The position numbers and the translations under genes were made by a program. Shown here piece after piece: positions 21,147 through 31,903 of a stretch of 64,000 nucleotides of DNA (positions are counted from its first letter, which is position 1; each line of letters begins with the position of its first letter). The stretch comes from Roridomyces roridus (taxonomy: Eukaryota; Basidiomycota; Agaricomycetes; Agaricales; Mycenaceae): the NCBI GenBank assembly GCA_029378245.1, contig JARKIF010000013.1, positions 434,001 through 498,000 on the forward strand, given 5' to 3'. The notes below the pieces were generated by a model that ran no database searches, was not told the DNA's origin, and worked only from the letters and a program-made list of their open reading frames with translations.

Positions 21147-22827
21147 GTTACGAGTACTTATGTAATGAGCGCAGCGAAATGAAATGAGTAATCGGTTCTT
21201 TCAAATCCTGCACCCCATCAGTTGAAAGCGGCTCCCGATCATGTAAGGTATGATCGGTGTCTTTGCATGTATTTGTCCATCATGTGGGTTGATCTTTGTA
21301 CACATTTGTTCCTGTCTGTCACGCGTTTGTCACGCGTCAAATGTCACGGTCAGGTTGCCCGACCGTGACATGTCACACTGTTACCACCGTTCCTCAATGA
21401 TACATATGGCTCTTGATCTTGATTCTTCGGTCTTTTGTTTGTCCAATCCCCAAAGACTTGGTACTACTTGCTGCTTCCTAGACTTATTTCTCTTGCTGTA
21501 CTATGCTTCCTCATCCGGATATTGATTAATATCTACATCTGATTCTACTGTCTACAGCATTTGGCACTTCTATATGACATTTATTATCGTTCTTTATTCA
21601 AAGTTCACAAACGAAGTTCTTTGCTCAACTGTCAAATGCCAACTTTCAAGTTTCCCGGGATAGCCGAAGTGATCCGCCGCCCAAACTGTGATCCCATGAC
21701 ACCCGCGCCGGTCCCGCTCTGCGGCATACGTGGTCCCTGCTTGGAAATGTGTCTGAATGTCTGATGCTGTAGACCTTGACCGAGGGGATTGGGCTGTAAA
21801 TGTAAAGGAGGGCTTCAACAAAGACTGGCTAACCGGATTTGGCACGTAGATAGGCGCGAGCTCAAACTCGAGTGGAATGGCACGGATGACTGCGCAGAGG
21901 AAGATCCCTCCACATTCGGGCGCTGCCACCTAACATCTATCGGGGTTAGTTGTCGCTGGGCCTGCTGAGTGCGAACCAGGGCGTCGCCTTTGCCAATGCC
22001 GTGCCGCACACTGGGCATACGTGCCAGAGAAGAAGGGCACATCAAAAGTTGGGATCGGCACGTGGCTGCGGCCATCATCATCGCACCATATCAAAAGTGA
22101 ATAGTTGGAAGTTCGACCCAGAAGTTGGACAGCTGACCTACAATTTACCCGGAACCGGTAACTTGACAGTTGATTCGGCCCTCAAAACACGAGGTTAGCA
22201 GTTGATTCGCCACAAAATATGTGCTGTTCACGGTTCTTCCACGTTCTCGCAGCGCAAGTGATAATAAACGCCGAAGAAAACACTCATACTTCTACAGCTT
22301 TTTTGACAGACCACAGCTGAGCAGTGAGCATGGAAAACCATCGACTCCATGGACCTCAACAGCCAATCAAGTTTCAACTGCTTGGCCAAAAGATGAGGTG
22401 TCGCCGGCATGGGCAGATATAGACACTGCGAGCACCGTTCAAGAGCCACTGTCCTCCCTCCTGCTGCCTACTATTTCTCTTCAACCCCTACATTTCCTCT
22501 TCGGCCAGGGATGCTCAAAGCTCATCAAATGAATCGTCTGGGATGCTCATCAAGTGTTATCCCGGGGGTCCTCAAGCATGTTTCTCCACCCTTCAAAATT
22601 TGTGCCGTTGAACATATCCTTCTGCGGCTCGGACCAAGATTTTTCCCGAAACCCTCACATCATTTGGAGTGTTTCCTGGGGAAAATTACCATCCTGCCAA
22701 CAAAACTGAAATGGTTAGAAGCTCTACCGTACATGTACTTATGCTGAAATCAAATTCTGTGCTGTCTCGTCTGAACCTCGTCATAAAAATAAGTACGAGT
22801 TCTGCCGGACACGGCATCATGCCAAGT
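21147..22827 (-). repeat. Right arm of 1.68-kb inverted repeat
   Basis: Reverse complement of 4822-6502. Flanking sequences differ on both sides (CTAGGTTCC inward of 21147; GTCATGACATC beyond 22827), so the arm limits are sharp. The near-perfect identity implies a recent duplication, gene conversion or an assembly effect. Confidence 0.9.
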
Positions 22828-23197
22828 CATGACATCACCATATATGAGCGCGAACTTGCACGGCGGGCTACACCGAGGAAAAACACGGTTCCGCTGTACT
22901 GTCAGGACACCTTCGCCGACGCTGATCTGCCTCCCGTATCTGCGCGGATTTGTACTCAATGCTACATCATCATTGACTTTGTCCACGGTGTGTGTGGAGC
23001 ATCCTTCGTTCCAGGTGTGTCATCGAGTGCTCTCTCCGAGTTGACACCTATCCACAGTGTGAACGCAAACGAGTAGACATCGGTCAAAGAAGACCTTTCT
23101 CTGTAATATGGACAGGAAGCCATGGTGGGTCCGCTGTGGCTCCTGAGGTTTAAAAACGATTCGTTTCTTCACCAGTACTCCAGACAACCGATCCAAC
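22828..23197. other. Upstream region of the monooxygenase gene
   Basis: Spacer between the inverted repeat and the FMO start codon. No gene is seen. It includes a purine/T-rich stretch and GTTTAAAAACG near 23149, which could serve as a weak TATA element 45 bp before the ATG. Confidence 0.4.
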
Positions 23198-25346
23198 ATG
23201 ACCAGCCACCTCAAACAGTTCCCTATCCCCACTCTCGAGAGCCTCCAAGCGATCATCGCCGAGGATATCGATGTCCAAAAAGTAGCCTGCGAATGGATGG
23301 ACTCGTTCACCACCTTCTTCCAGCGCGGCGACGTCGAGGGCGTTACTTCCCTCTTCATTGCCATGTCCCACTGGCGCGACATGCTCGCCCTCACCTGGGA
23401 CTTCCGCTCCTTTCACGGCATCGATGCGATCCAGACCTTCCTTTCCGACCGCCTTTCCTCCGTCCAAGTCTCGGGTTTCCGCGTCAAGCCCGAGTACACG
23501 GCTCTCCAGCGCCCGTACGACGGCATCGCATGGATCAAAATTCACTTTGACTTTGAAACCGACATCGGCCTCGCCTCGGGCATCGTGCGCATTGTCCCGC
23601 AGCCCCAGAACGCGCCGTGGAAGGCGCACTGTATGTTTACCAACCTCGAGGACCTCAAAGACTTTCCCGAACAAATCGGGTCACTGCGCAACCACGCGCC
23701 GAACCACGGGCTGTGGACGTCCCAGCGCGAGGCGTCGCTGGCGTTTGAGAATGAGGAGCCGACGGTGTTGATTATTGGTGCAGGGCATAGTGGTTTGGAT
23801 CTCGCGGCTCGGCTCAAGACGCTCGGCGTGCGCACCATTTTGATTGACCGCAACCCTCGGATTGGAGATAACTGGCGCAATCGGTATGAGGCGCTCTGTC
23901 TCCACGATCCGGTGTGGTATGACCATATGCCCTATATCCCGTGCGTGTTCAAATGCTTTAGATTGGTTTTGAATGTTGACTCTGCTTCATCTAGCTTCCC
24001 GTCCACTTGGCCCGTCTACACCCCTGCGCGCAAAGTGAGTCCCTCAGCTGCATCCAAATCGATTCCGTGGACTTACATCGACTAAAGATCGCCAATTGGC
24101 TCGACCACTACGCCGAAGCGATGGAACTGGACGTCTGGACGTCCTCCACTGTGAAGAGTGCGCGCAAGAACGCCGAGGGCACCTGGGACGTCATCGTCGA
24201 ACGCGACGGCAAGGAACGGATCTTCCATCCCAAGCACCTCGTCTTTGCGACCGGAATTGGGGCCAACGAGGGTAAGACGCCCAGCATGCCTGGGATGGAA
24301 AGCTTCAAGGGCCAAATTCTCCACTCGACCAAGCACAAGCACGCCCTGGACCACACGGGCAAGAAGGTTTTGATCATAGGCGCCTGCACTTCCGGTGAGC
24401 ATTTAAAAGTCCTTCGGGAATGAAATCACGTCTAAGCCCTATTCTCAGCTCACGACATTGCGATCGACTACTACCGGCATGGTGTGGATGTGACCATGTT
24501 CCAGCGCAGCTCGACATACGTCTTTACCGTGAAGCGCGGTTGGAAGCACATGGTTCGCGACACGTACTGGGAGGGTGGCCCGCCTACGGAGGTCGCTGAC
24601 CGGATCACCGCGTCGTTCCCGCACTACATGGCCGTCGGGCTTAATCAGCTTCGGACTAAAGTGATAGCGGAGGATGACAAGGAGTTGCTTGAGGGGCTTC
24701 ATCGGGTGGGGTTCCGGACCAATCTTGGGGTCATGGATGCTGGGGCGTCGTTGGCGCCGTGGGAGAGGGCGGGCGGGTATTACATCGGTGCGCCCACATA
24801 CTCTCTCCCTCCCTGATTTGAATTCTCAACAAAAATCCACAGACGTCGGCGCCAGTCAACTCATCATCGACGGCAAGATCAAGCTCAAGAACGACAGCCA
24901 GATCTCACACTTTACCGAGACGGGACTCAAATTTGAGAATGGCAGCGAGTTCAATGCGGACGTCGTCGTCTTTGCTACGGGACTGGGTGAGTGCCGCGAC
25001 GCCATCAAGTGGATCTGCGGAGAGGAAATCGGCGCAAAGACCCGCAAGATTTGGGGTTTGAATGAGGAGGGCGAGATTTACGGGGCCTGGAGGGATGTTG
25101 GTGTTGATGGATTGTGGTATATGACCGGTGAGTCCTCAGAGGCTGGCTAGGGGGTTCGCTGATTCATTCAACGTCCTTCAAGGCAACTTTGCTGTCTCAC
25201 GCTTTCACTCCAAGCACGTTGCTCTGCGTACGTATACTCTCTAAGGCTCAGAAACTTGGCGGCTGAAACTTGTGGGGGCAATAGAAATCAAAGCGATGGA
25301 AGAAGGCGTCTTCGGCACACGCTATCAGTCGGCGGAGTTGATTTGA
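23198..25346 (+). CDS. Flavin-containing monooxygenase with N-terminal SnoaL/NTF2-like domain
   Basis: Predicted FAD- and NADPH-dependent monooxygenase of the class B/YUCCA-like type; substrate unknown. Seven exons join in frame: 23198-23940, 23995-24034, 24088-24394, 24449-24787, 24843-25127, 25183-25227, 25285-25346. The N-terminal ~160 residues resemble an NTF2/SnoaL fold (WMDSF, FFQRGD, HWRDMLALTWDF). Then come the FAD-binding Rossmann motif VLIIGAGHSGLD, the FMO-type FxGxxxH (FKGQILHS), a second dinucleotide motif KKVLIIGACTSAHD, and VVVFATGLG. The C-terminus SRFHSKHVALQIKAMEEG is typical of fungal homologues. The ATG is the first in frame after a short leader. No disruption is seen. The aminotransferase gene downstream has the same orientation, but nothing shows a shared pathway. 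Confidence 0.88.
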
Positions 25347-26138
25347 GGAGCCCCCATCCCTGCAGCTCGAGAATCTGTATCGGGATTGCACAAATACTAG
25401 AATCTGATCGTATAGACAACAATTTTTCTCCTTCCGGTTTGGACTTTTCATCTGCCGATTCATGCCGTAGCCAGCCGAAAGGGATCCGCGTACTGGAATC
25501 AGATGTAGAGGTGATGTCATCCCATCGAAATTCCTGTCTGCTCTGGGGTGCTCAGTCGAGTATGCTTGCACATTCTCGAGACCGGTCCTGGATACCAATA
25601 GCCGCTGCGGTAGACATACTTAGAGTTCGGATGCTTACGATCTCACGGAATATCGAACAACCTCTCCAATCGGATTCTGTTCCGCAAGGGCTCCAATTTC
25701 GTGTTCCACAATGGCGACTTGACAACAATTACGACGTGTCAGGACGTGTCTCAACGTGTCCGCCAGTAGCTCAGTGCCCATGTTACTGTGCTGACGGAGT
25801 GCGGCTGCCGAGGTCCGTAGTATCGTGGCTTATTCATGCCACTGGCGGCGTCTACACCCCGTGGGCGCAGCCACAAATGACAAGAACGCGGCGCTATCGC
25901 GTGCCTCGCTCGTCCATGGGAATCGGCACCAAGATTTGTATTACATTGCGGGGTTCGGCCGAGGGCATATTGAGGGGTGGATGCCGTGACACCATTTTCT
26001 TCCATGAGAATCTGCATGATTCTACTGCATTACGCAAATTGCATGGATGTTGTCTTGCTCAACCGTACCACGGAAAGCACTTCAACTTGCCGGTCGGAGG
26101 TTTTCGGCTTTATCGGCAGAGTGAGTCAAGTGGCTAAT
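25347..26138. other. Intergenic, no gene recognised
   Basis: Spacer between the monooxygenase and aminotransferase genes. A long open frame runs through much of it on the plus strand, but its composition and lack of motifs suggest chance. Confidence 0.45.
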
Positions 26139-26147
26139 TATATAAAG
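26139..26147 (+). promoter_or_regulatory. TATA box of the aminotransferase gene
   Basis: TATATAAAG, 53 bp upstream of the ATG at 26200, followed by a C/T-rich leader as is common in basidiomycete promoters. Confidence 0.6.
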
Positions 26148-26199
26148 GACTGATTTCATTTTTCTTCCTCTCCACCACCACGTCCACTCAAGCCCCGCC

Positions 26200-27848
26200 A
26201 TGTCGTCCAACGGCCACATCCACCAGATCGCTCCTCTAGATGTGCGTTCCCGCCCTCCCGCACGCATGCATGCTGCCACACGCTGAATTCATCGCAAAGG
26301 CATCGCAGCTCAAAATTCAGCTCGCGGAAACGCTCAAGCCCGTGCCTCCGCCAGGCACGTACACCTTTGGAGACGTGAGCACACACGATCGGATACCCTC
26401 CTCGAGATTGCACTCAATCCTGCATTTCTCAGATAAAAACGGACCACATGCTCGTGATGAGCTTCGACCCCGCCAACGGCTGGTCTGCGCCCGAAATCAA
26501 GCCGTATGGACCGCTGGCGATCGATCCTTCGAGGTGCGTAAGAACATTCAGCGACGAGAATCGAGATTAAACGGACGTAGCAACTGCCTGCAATACGCTA
26601 CAAACATCTTCGAGGGGATGAAGGCGTTCATGGGTCCCTCCGGAAAACCACAGTTGTTTCGTCCGCAGGCCAACATGGCGCGGCTCTCGTCCTCGGCTGC
26701 TCGTATGGCTCTACCCGTGCGTTATCCTCCCGATCTGCGTCGAACAAGTCTCATTCATTGGGACGGCAGCCCTTTGACGAAGACGCTCTCCTCACCTGCA
26801 TCACGAAACTCGTCGCCCTCGAGTCGCGTTGGCTGCCAGCCGAGTCGGGACACAGTCTGTACATCCGTCCTACGATGATAGGCACGAAACCTAGTGCGTC
26901 CTGCGTCCCCTCCCTTGCCTTCCGCTGACACGGAATCGTTTTACAGCAATCAAAGTTGGCGCTTCTGACCACGCGCTTCTCTACGTCATCGTCACTCCCG
27001 TCGGTGAGCACATTCTTCGGTCCACGCAAGACATGGAAACGACGATCTCGTAGGCCCATACTTCCCGACTCCCCCCGGCGAGTCACTCCACGCTCAGAGC
27101 GTCTCCCTGCTCGCTGTATCCGAGCACGTGCGGTCTTGGCCAGGCGGTACCGGTGGGTACAAGTTTGGCCTGAATTACAGTCCTGGGTGCGTTTCCACTC
27201 CGTCGAGCTGTGATTTTCAGATTTCTGACAAGGTTATATTGTAGATTCGTGCCGCAGCAGGCAGCAGCCAAGTTGGGATACGATCAGGTTCTCTGGCTCC
27301 TCGATGCAGGTCAGGGAGCGGGAGACCTCGTCACGGAGGCAGGAGCGATGAATTTCGCCGCGGTGTTTGAGGGGGCAGACGGTGGTACGTTTCCCTCCCT
27401 CCATACCCTCTGAATCAAGCTAACAAACCGAACAGCTCTCACCGTCGTCACGCCCCCACTCGACGGCACCATCCTCCCCGGTATCACCCGTGACAGCGCC
27501 CTCACCCTCCTCCGCACACCCGGCGCACTGCCCTCGCTCTCATCCACACGCATCACGGTGGAAGAACGCGTTCTCCCCGTGGCTGAGCTCAGTACCGCAC
27601 ACGCTGCAGGTACGTTGCGCGAGTGCTTTGGCGTCGGTACGGCTGTCAATGTGGTGGGTATTGATCGGATTGGGATTGCTTCTCTGCGTGCTGGGGAGGG
27701 GGAGGGCTTGAAGGTCAAGGTGGTGGAGGATGTGAGTCCGAGCTCTGGCAAGGGGTTGGGTCCGGTGGGGAGGGCGTTGTGGGATATGTTGTTGGATTTG
27801 AAGGAGGGGAGGAGTGAGTTTGGGGGATGGGGCGTTGTTTGTGAGTGA
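26200..27848 (+). CDS. Branched-chain amino acid aminotransferase (PLP fold type IV)
   Basis: Transfers amino groups between Leu/Ile/Val and 2-oxoglutarate. About nine exons reconstruct the family order: KPYGPLAIDPS, then LQYATNIFEGMKAFMG (YATEIFEGMKAY-like), LFRPQANMARL, SLYIRPTMIGTKP, LLYVIVTPVG, GGYKFGLNYSPG with the probable PLP lysine, VLWLLDAGQG, and TEAGAMNFA (canonical TExGTMNFF). It ends with the beta-strand segment TLRECFGVGTAVNVVGI and WDMLLDLKEG. The first exon is short (14 codons). Introns lie near 26242-26301, 26378-26432, 26534-26579, 26711-26768, 26894-26945, 27004-27050, 27187-27244 and 27383-27434. GLNY in place of GGNYAP and AGAMN in place of VGTMN make it a divergent member. 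The short N-terminus shows no clear mitochondrial presequence, so a cytosolic location is possible. Confidence 0.85.
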
Positions 27849-28195
27849 GTGAATGCTATGAATCCAACTGTGTGCTGTATAATCAATCTATTTGGTTGCC
27901 GTCCAATGTGGGACACTCGGCGTCATCTGGATGCAGCCCAAGTTTCAATAGACGCCTCATCTTGCTTGAAGCGCATCACATTTGGTGAGAAATTCAGATC
28001 AAGTCAGAGAAACGGAGGATGTGGTGGCAGCAGACAAGCCGTCAAAGATCATGTGAATATTCTCTTCTTTCGAAAGCTCGCCGCATACTTAGACTGCTCC
28101 TCGTACAAGTCGATATTCACACGCGTCGTGCGGGAGAGAGCAACCTCCATCTTTTGCGTCTTTGACGCGCCGGCCACCTTCTCTTCTTCTCCACC
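27849..28195. other. Intergenic
   Basis: 3' flank of the aminotransferase and 5' flank of the phosphotransferase-like pseudogene. No additional gene seen. Confidence 0.5.
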
Positions 28196-29588
28196 ATGTC
28201 TTTCTCAAGATCGTTTTTGACGCGAGCCCGGATGCTTCGCTTGAACCACCGCCACTATTTCGTGACTGTACCAGCAGATACCTATTACAATCTCTTTGAA
28301 TACACGGCGGGGCGTTGGATGTGAGTCTTCATTTTCCTCTCGCTCGGATAGTACGCGTCATCCCTCCTCCAGCGTGAACAACGACCTTCGAATGGCTGAG
28401 CGCAAGCGCCTTTTCAACGCCGACGGCCTACGACCAGCACAGTCCGTCAATCGCAGCGTGGAGGATGTCGTCGGACTAGAGAAGACATACGGGAGCGACT
28501 TCAATCGGTCCTTGCTCATCAACCATGCGCGATGTCCAGATGGTGGCCCACATTCCGTACGACTACACGCCGGCCAAATACCACAGCGTCGCCAGCGAGG
28601 CTGCGACGATGACTTTCCTTCACACCTCCGGTCTGCCCGTGCCTCGCGTCTATGGCTACTCGCCCGATACGGACAACGCGGCTGGTACCGAGTACATCCT
28701 CATGGAGCATATCCAAGGTACGTCCCTCGAGCGTCTGTGGGAGTGTTCTGCCTTTGAATGAAGCCGATATCGTCTCCCTTGCGCAGCAAATCATCAAACT
28801 GGAAGCGCAGATGATGGCGATTTCGTTCCCTGCTGCCTGTACTATACGAGGGATTTGAAGCGGCTGGGCGCACCGCATATCACATTGGAGGAGGACGCGC
28901 GCTTCTCTGTTGGGCCAGACTCGAGGCCGCGTATGTGGTCTGGAAGAAGGGCGGAGCTGGATGTGGATCGCGGGCCCTGTGAGTCACTTGTTTATCCTTC
29001 CCCTCCTTGTCTAAATTGTATCCGAAGATACAACCGCTGAAGCGTTGCTCTTGGGAGGCGCTGAGAAGGAGCTGGCGTTTTTGAACCAGTTTGGTCAGCC
29101 TCGACTCCCACTGGTCCGCCTCTTCCGTGCCGCATACGGCAACCGAGAGAAGAAACAACAACCAGCATTATCACTATGTCAAGTCGATGGAGGAGCACAA
29201 CGCGGCGCAATATTCAGCCATGAACGCGCCACTGGCAAAGTTCCGTGAACAGATAGTGCACTGTGGGTGCACTCGGTGGGATGGGATTCTCTCGCGTTGA
29301 GACGTCAGCTCGTGGCGGTGGCTGAGGACATGTTCGCGCAGCTCTGCGAAGACGACCACAACAAACCCCGAGGAAGCGCGGCGCACCAAGTTCCAGTTTG
29401 AGGTGCGGCTAATGATGGCCAAGACGGCGTTGCAGTGTAACAGAGATTTCGGGTGCAGGGACGATACCTGGGCGCCCGCGGAGACGTTCGAAGATACCCT
29501 CGCGCGTACGCAGGTGATCAAGCGACTTGAAATTATTGCGGCACTGCCGGAGAGTATGCGCGACTCGTCGTTGGAGTTGTATGATTAG
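28196..29588 (+). pseudogene. Aminoglycoside-phosphotransferase (APH)-family pseudogene
   Basis: Kinase-like family common in basidiomycetes. The start MSFSRSFLTRARMLRLN gives a mitochondria-like basic leader. Recognisable blocks are QMVAHIPYDYTPAKYHSVASEAATMTFL, split over 28539-28635, then GLPVPRVYGYSPDTDNAAGTEYILMEHIQGTSL (28630-28720), and later LYYTRDLKRLGAPHITLEED, VGPDSRPRMW, KELAFLNQFGQPRLP and YHYVKSMEEHN. Frames change after FNRSLLIN (near 28530), near 28745 and near 28840, and again later. The catalytic segment expected after FGQPRLP (HPDLxPxN and the DWQ loop) is missing: sequence passes directly to the C-terminal helical part. Several frameshifts plus loss of the active site mark a dead gene. 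Confidence 0.75.
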
Positions 29589-29654
29589 CTTTTGGCGGAT
29601 TTTGACGAAGATGAATGATTTTGTATCCGTTACTGTTCAATCTATTAAAGAACG

Positions 29655-31513
29655 GGCCTACAGAAACTACCGCACTGCTGCCGCAGCGGTAGTTGCGGTA
29701 GTGGTGCGGCACGCAGCTGCGGTAGGTAAATTTACAGCAAGGTGTTTTATATGCTCGAAGACTTCCCTGAGCATGTTGAACTGTCGTACGTTAAGCCAAT
29801 GTATCCCGAGATGTGAAGAACCCGTAATTGAGCCTGTTTCATCTGATTTGAACTTGCATTTATAGAGTTTGAGCCTTCCCTCTGCATGAGTCACCTATCT
29901 AGGTAGAGGTATTGTATCTGGAGTCCCAAGGAACTCCGAATCGAACATACATCATCCAAAATTTTAACTCTACCTGAATACTTAAATTGGTCCAGTGCGG
30001 CACTCTGCGGTCAGCTGCGGCAAAGTGCCACTTGCAGTGCGGCAGCTGAACGAAAAAGTCGCGGCAATTTTTTGGAAGCTGCGGCAAAGCGGTAACTGCC
30101 GCACCGCAGTGCGGTACCTAAGCGGCGTGACACTGCGGTAGTGTGACACGGGAAGCGGCAGTTGTGAAACTGCCGCTTCTTCCCAATTTTTTTTTTCTTT
30201 TTTGGGGTAAAACAGGTCTGGAAAGTCTGTTCATTCACACGCAACCCACCGTTGTCCGTTCCTCCATACGATGATTCAAACCCAAGATACGGCAATTTTA
30301 GGTAACCAGGTCCTCCCAACGGTTCGACACCTCCTCTGAGGATGTTAACGGGCTCCGGGCACTCCCAAAGTCGATTTGGGATTATTTCAACAAGTCTTTC
30401 ACAGAAAGCCGCAGTTTCAGTAGCCGCACGGCGGTAGAAGTTGTAGCTTATGCGGAACTTCACAAGTAACTGCAGCAGTCAAGAGGCAGTTTCGACGTTT
30501 CGAGTCCTTTGGCTGCAATGTGTGTCGAATTGGATCCACAGACTGGGAAAGACAAGGTTCACAACCTACTACTCACAGAATATGCCGGGCTGACAGCAAC
30601 AGCCTTGGAAGTCGGAAGCTGCGGCAACCGGCTAGCACTACATCATCGTGGTTGGATTTCAGGCTAAATATAAACGTCAATGTGGCCGAGGTAAGGGAGT
30701 GATGTGAATTTACATCGGTTGGCAGTCTGTGAGCTTGAACCCAACAGCGCAAAAATAAGGATCGGTAGCTGGCCACACCACCCTAAAACAAGTTCTGATT
30801 CAAAGGTTTACGACACCTGTGCTCCTCGTGGGCACATTCAACGTCTAGCAGACAGTATTTTTTGATGCTCTGTCCGGCTGTGTCACAGCCTTGGTCGTGC
30901 TTTATTGAACTTTCAACTTGAACTCAACCGCGAACCTTAGTATGTAAGTAAGTGTCGGACATTTCTTGAAGTCAGCCGCCAGCCTTGTGTTCTTGGCAAA
31001 TTTTTGAGAGAGTCTTGTTTTACACAGGTAGTTCAGCCTACCATAAGCCAATTTGAACGACTCCCGACCGTGTTCATTGCGTGAAAGCCGCGCGAGATCG
31101 GAATACCCAGCTCTGATGATGTTGATTACAGAGCTTCATTTTAAACAGGTCTTCATTTTAAACAGGTATGTCACTCTACCAAAGACCCATTTGAGCTACT
31201 TGCAAGCTAGCTCATTGCGTGAAACCTGTGCTAGGCCGTAGTACCCAATTTTGATGAGGTTGCTTAAAATTGATTTATCTCGCGGTACACTGACTCTGTT
31301 GAAAAATGGACACCACGGGAGGAGTCCCCGTACGATAGGCTATAGCTCCAGCCATTTGTCTCATTTTTAATTATCTACTACCTTTAGGCAAACTGCCGCA
31401 GCTGCGACCAAAATGTGACACTGTGGTAGTGTGACATCAGTGCGGCACCACGCGGTTCAGTGCGGTAGCTGCTGCGGCAAAAGTGCGGCAGTGCGGCAGT
31501 TTCTGTAAGCCCC
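29655..31513. mobile_element. Non-autonomous TIR element (hAT-like), 1.86 kb
   Basis: Ends read GGCCTACAGAAACTACCGC and, inward from the right, GGGGCTTACAGAAACTGCC. Both sides carry TTAAAGAACG (29645-29654 and 31514-31523), an 8- to 10-bp target duplication suiting hAT. Subterminal TGCCGCA/TGCGGCA motifs occur in dozens at both ends. Inside, a minus-strand frame (30011-30463) has a poly-Lys stretch and no known domain. No transposase is present. Confidence 0.75.
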
Positions 31514-31523
31514 TTAAAGAACG

Positions 31524-31903
31524 AATTTCTTTTTTCTAAAAAAGAGATCGTACAAGAACAAGACACCCGCTCGACTCGAACGAGCGTTGTCACGAGCTTC
31601 TCAACATTCAGCCCAAGACAATGAAGGCCTTGGCTTGGACATCCTTATGCCCAACACTAAATTTGACAGTACTTATCTGGTGTTCATCGAGAGTGATTGC
31701 AGTCCAACGTCGGTTCAAAGTTCAATAAACGGCGCTTGCGCCGCTATGGATCACTGCACCCATCAAGGTTCAAGACACATATGTGATATGTCCACGCAAT
31801 TCCGATTCGGTGTCAAGCTTGATCTTCGGATCACCGCCATGAGTACAAAATCGGCAAAATGACTACCATCTAGGTGCTCAAGCTCTTACTTCTCACCACC
31901 AAC
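31524..31903. other. Upstream region of the DUF6535 gene
   Basis: No gene recognised. CGCTCGACTCGAACGAGCG near 31567 forms a T-arm-like stem-loop on either strand but lacks the rest of a tRNA. Confidence 0.35.

Noticed and set aside
25256..26137. 293-codon plus-strand frame between the monooxygenase and aminotransferase genes
   Set aside because: Partly overlaps the last monooxygenase exon in another frame, has no recognisable domain and no conserved composition.
31565..31590. T-arm-like hairpin CGCTCG...CGAGCG as a tRNA gene
   Set aside because: No acceptor, D-arm or anticodon arm could be folded around it.
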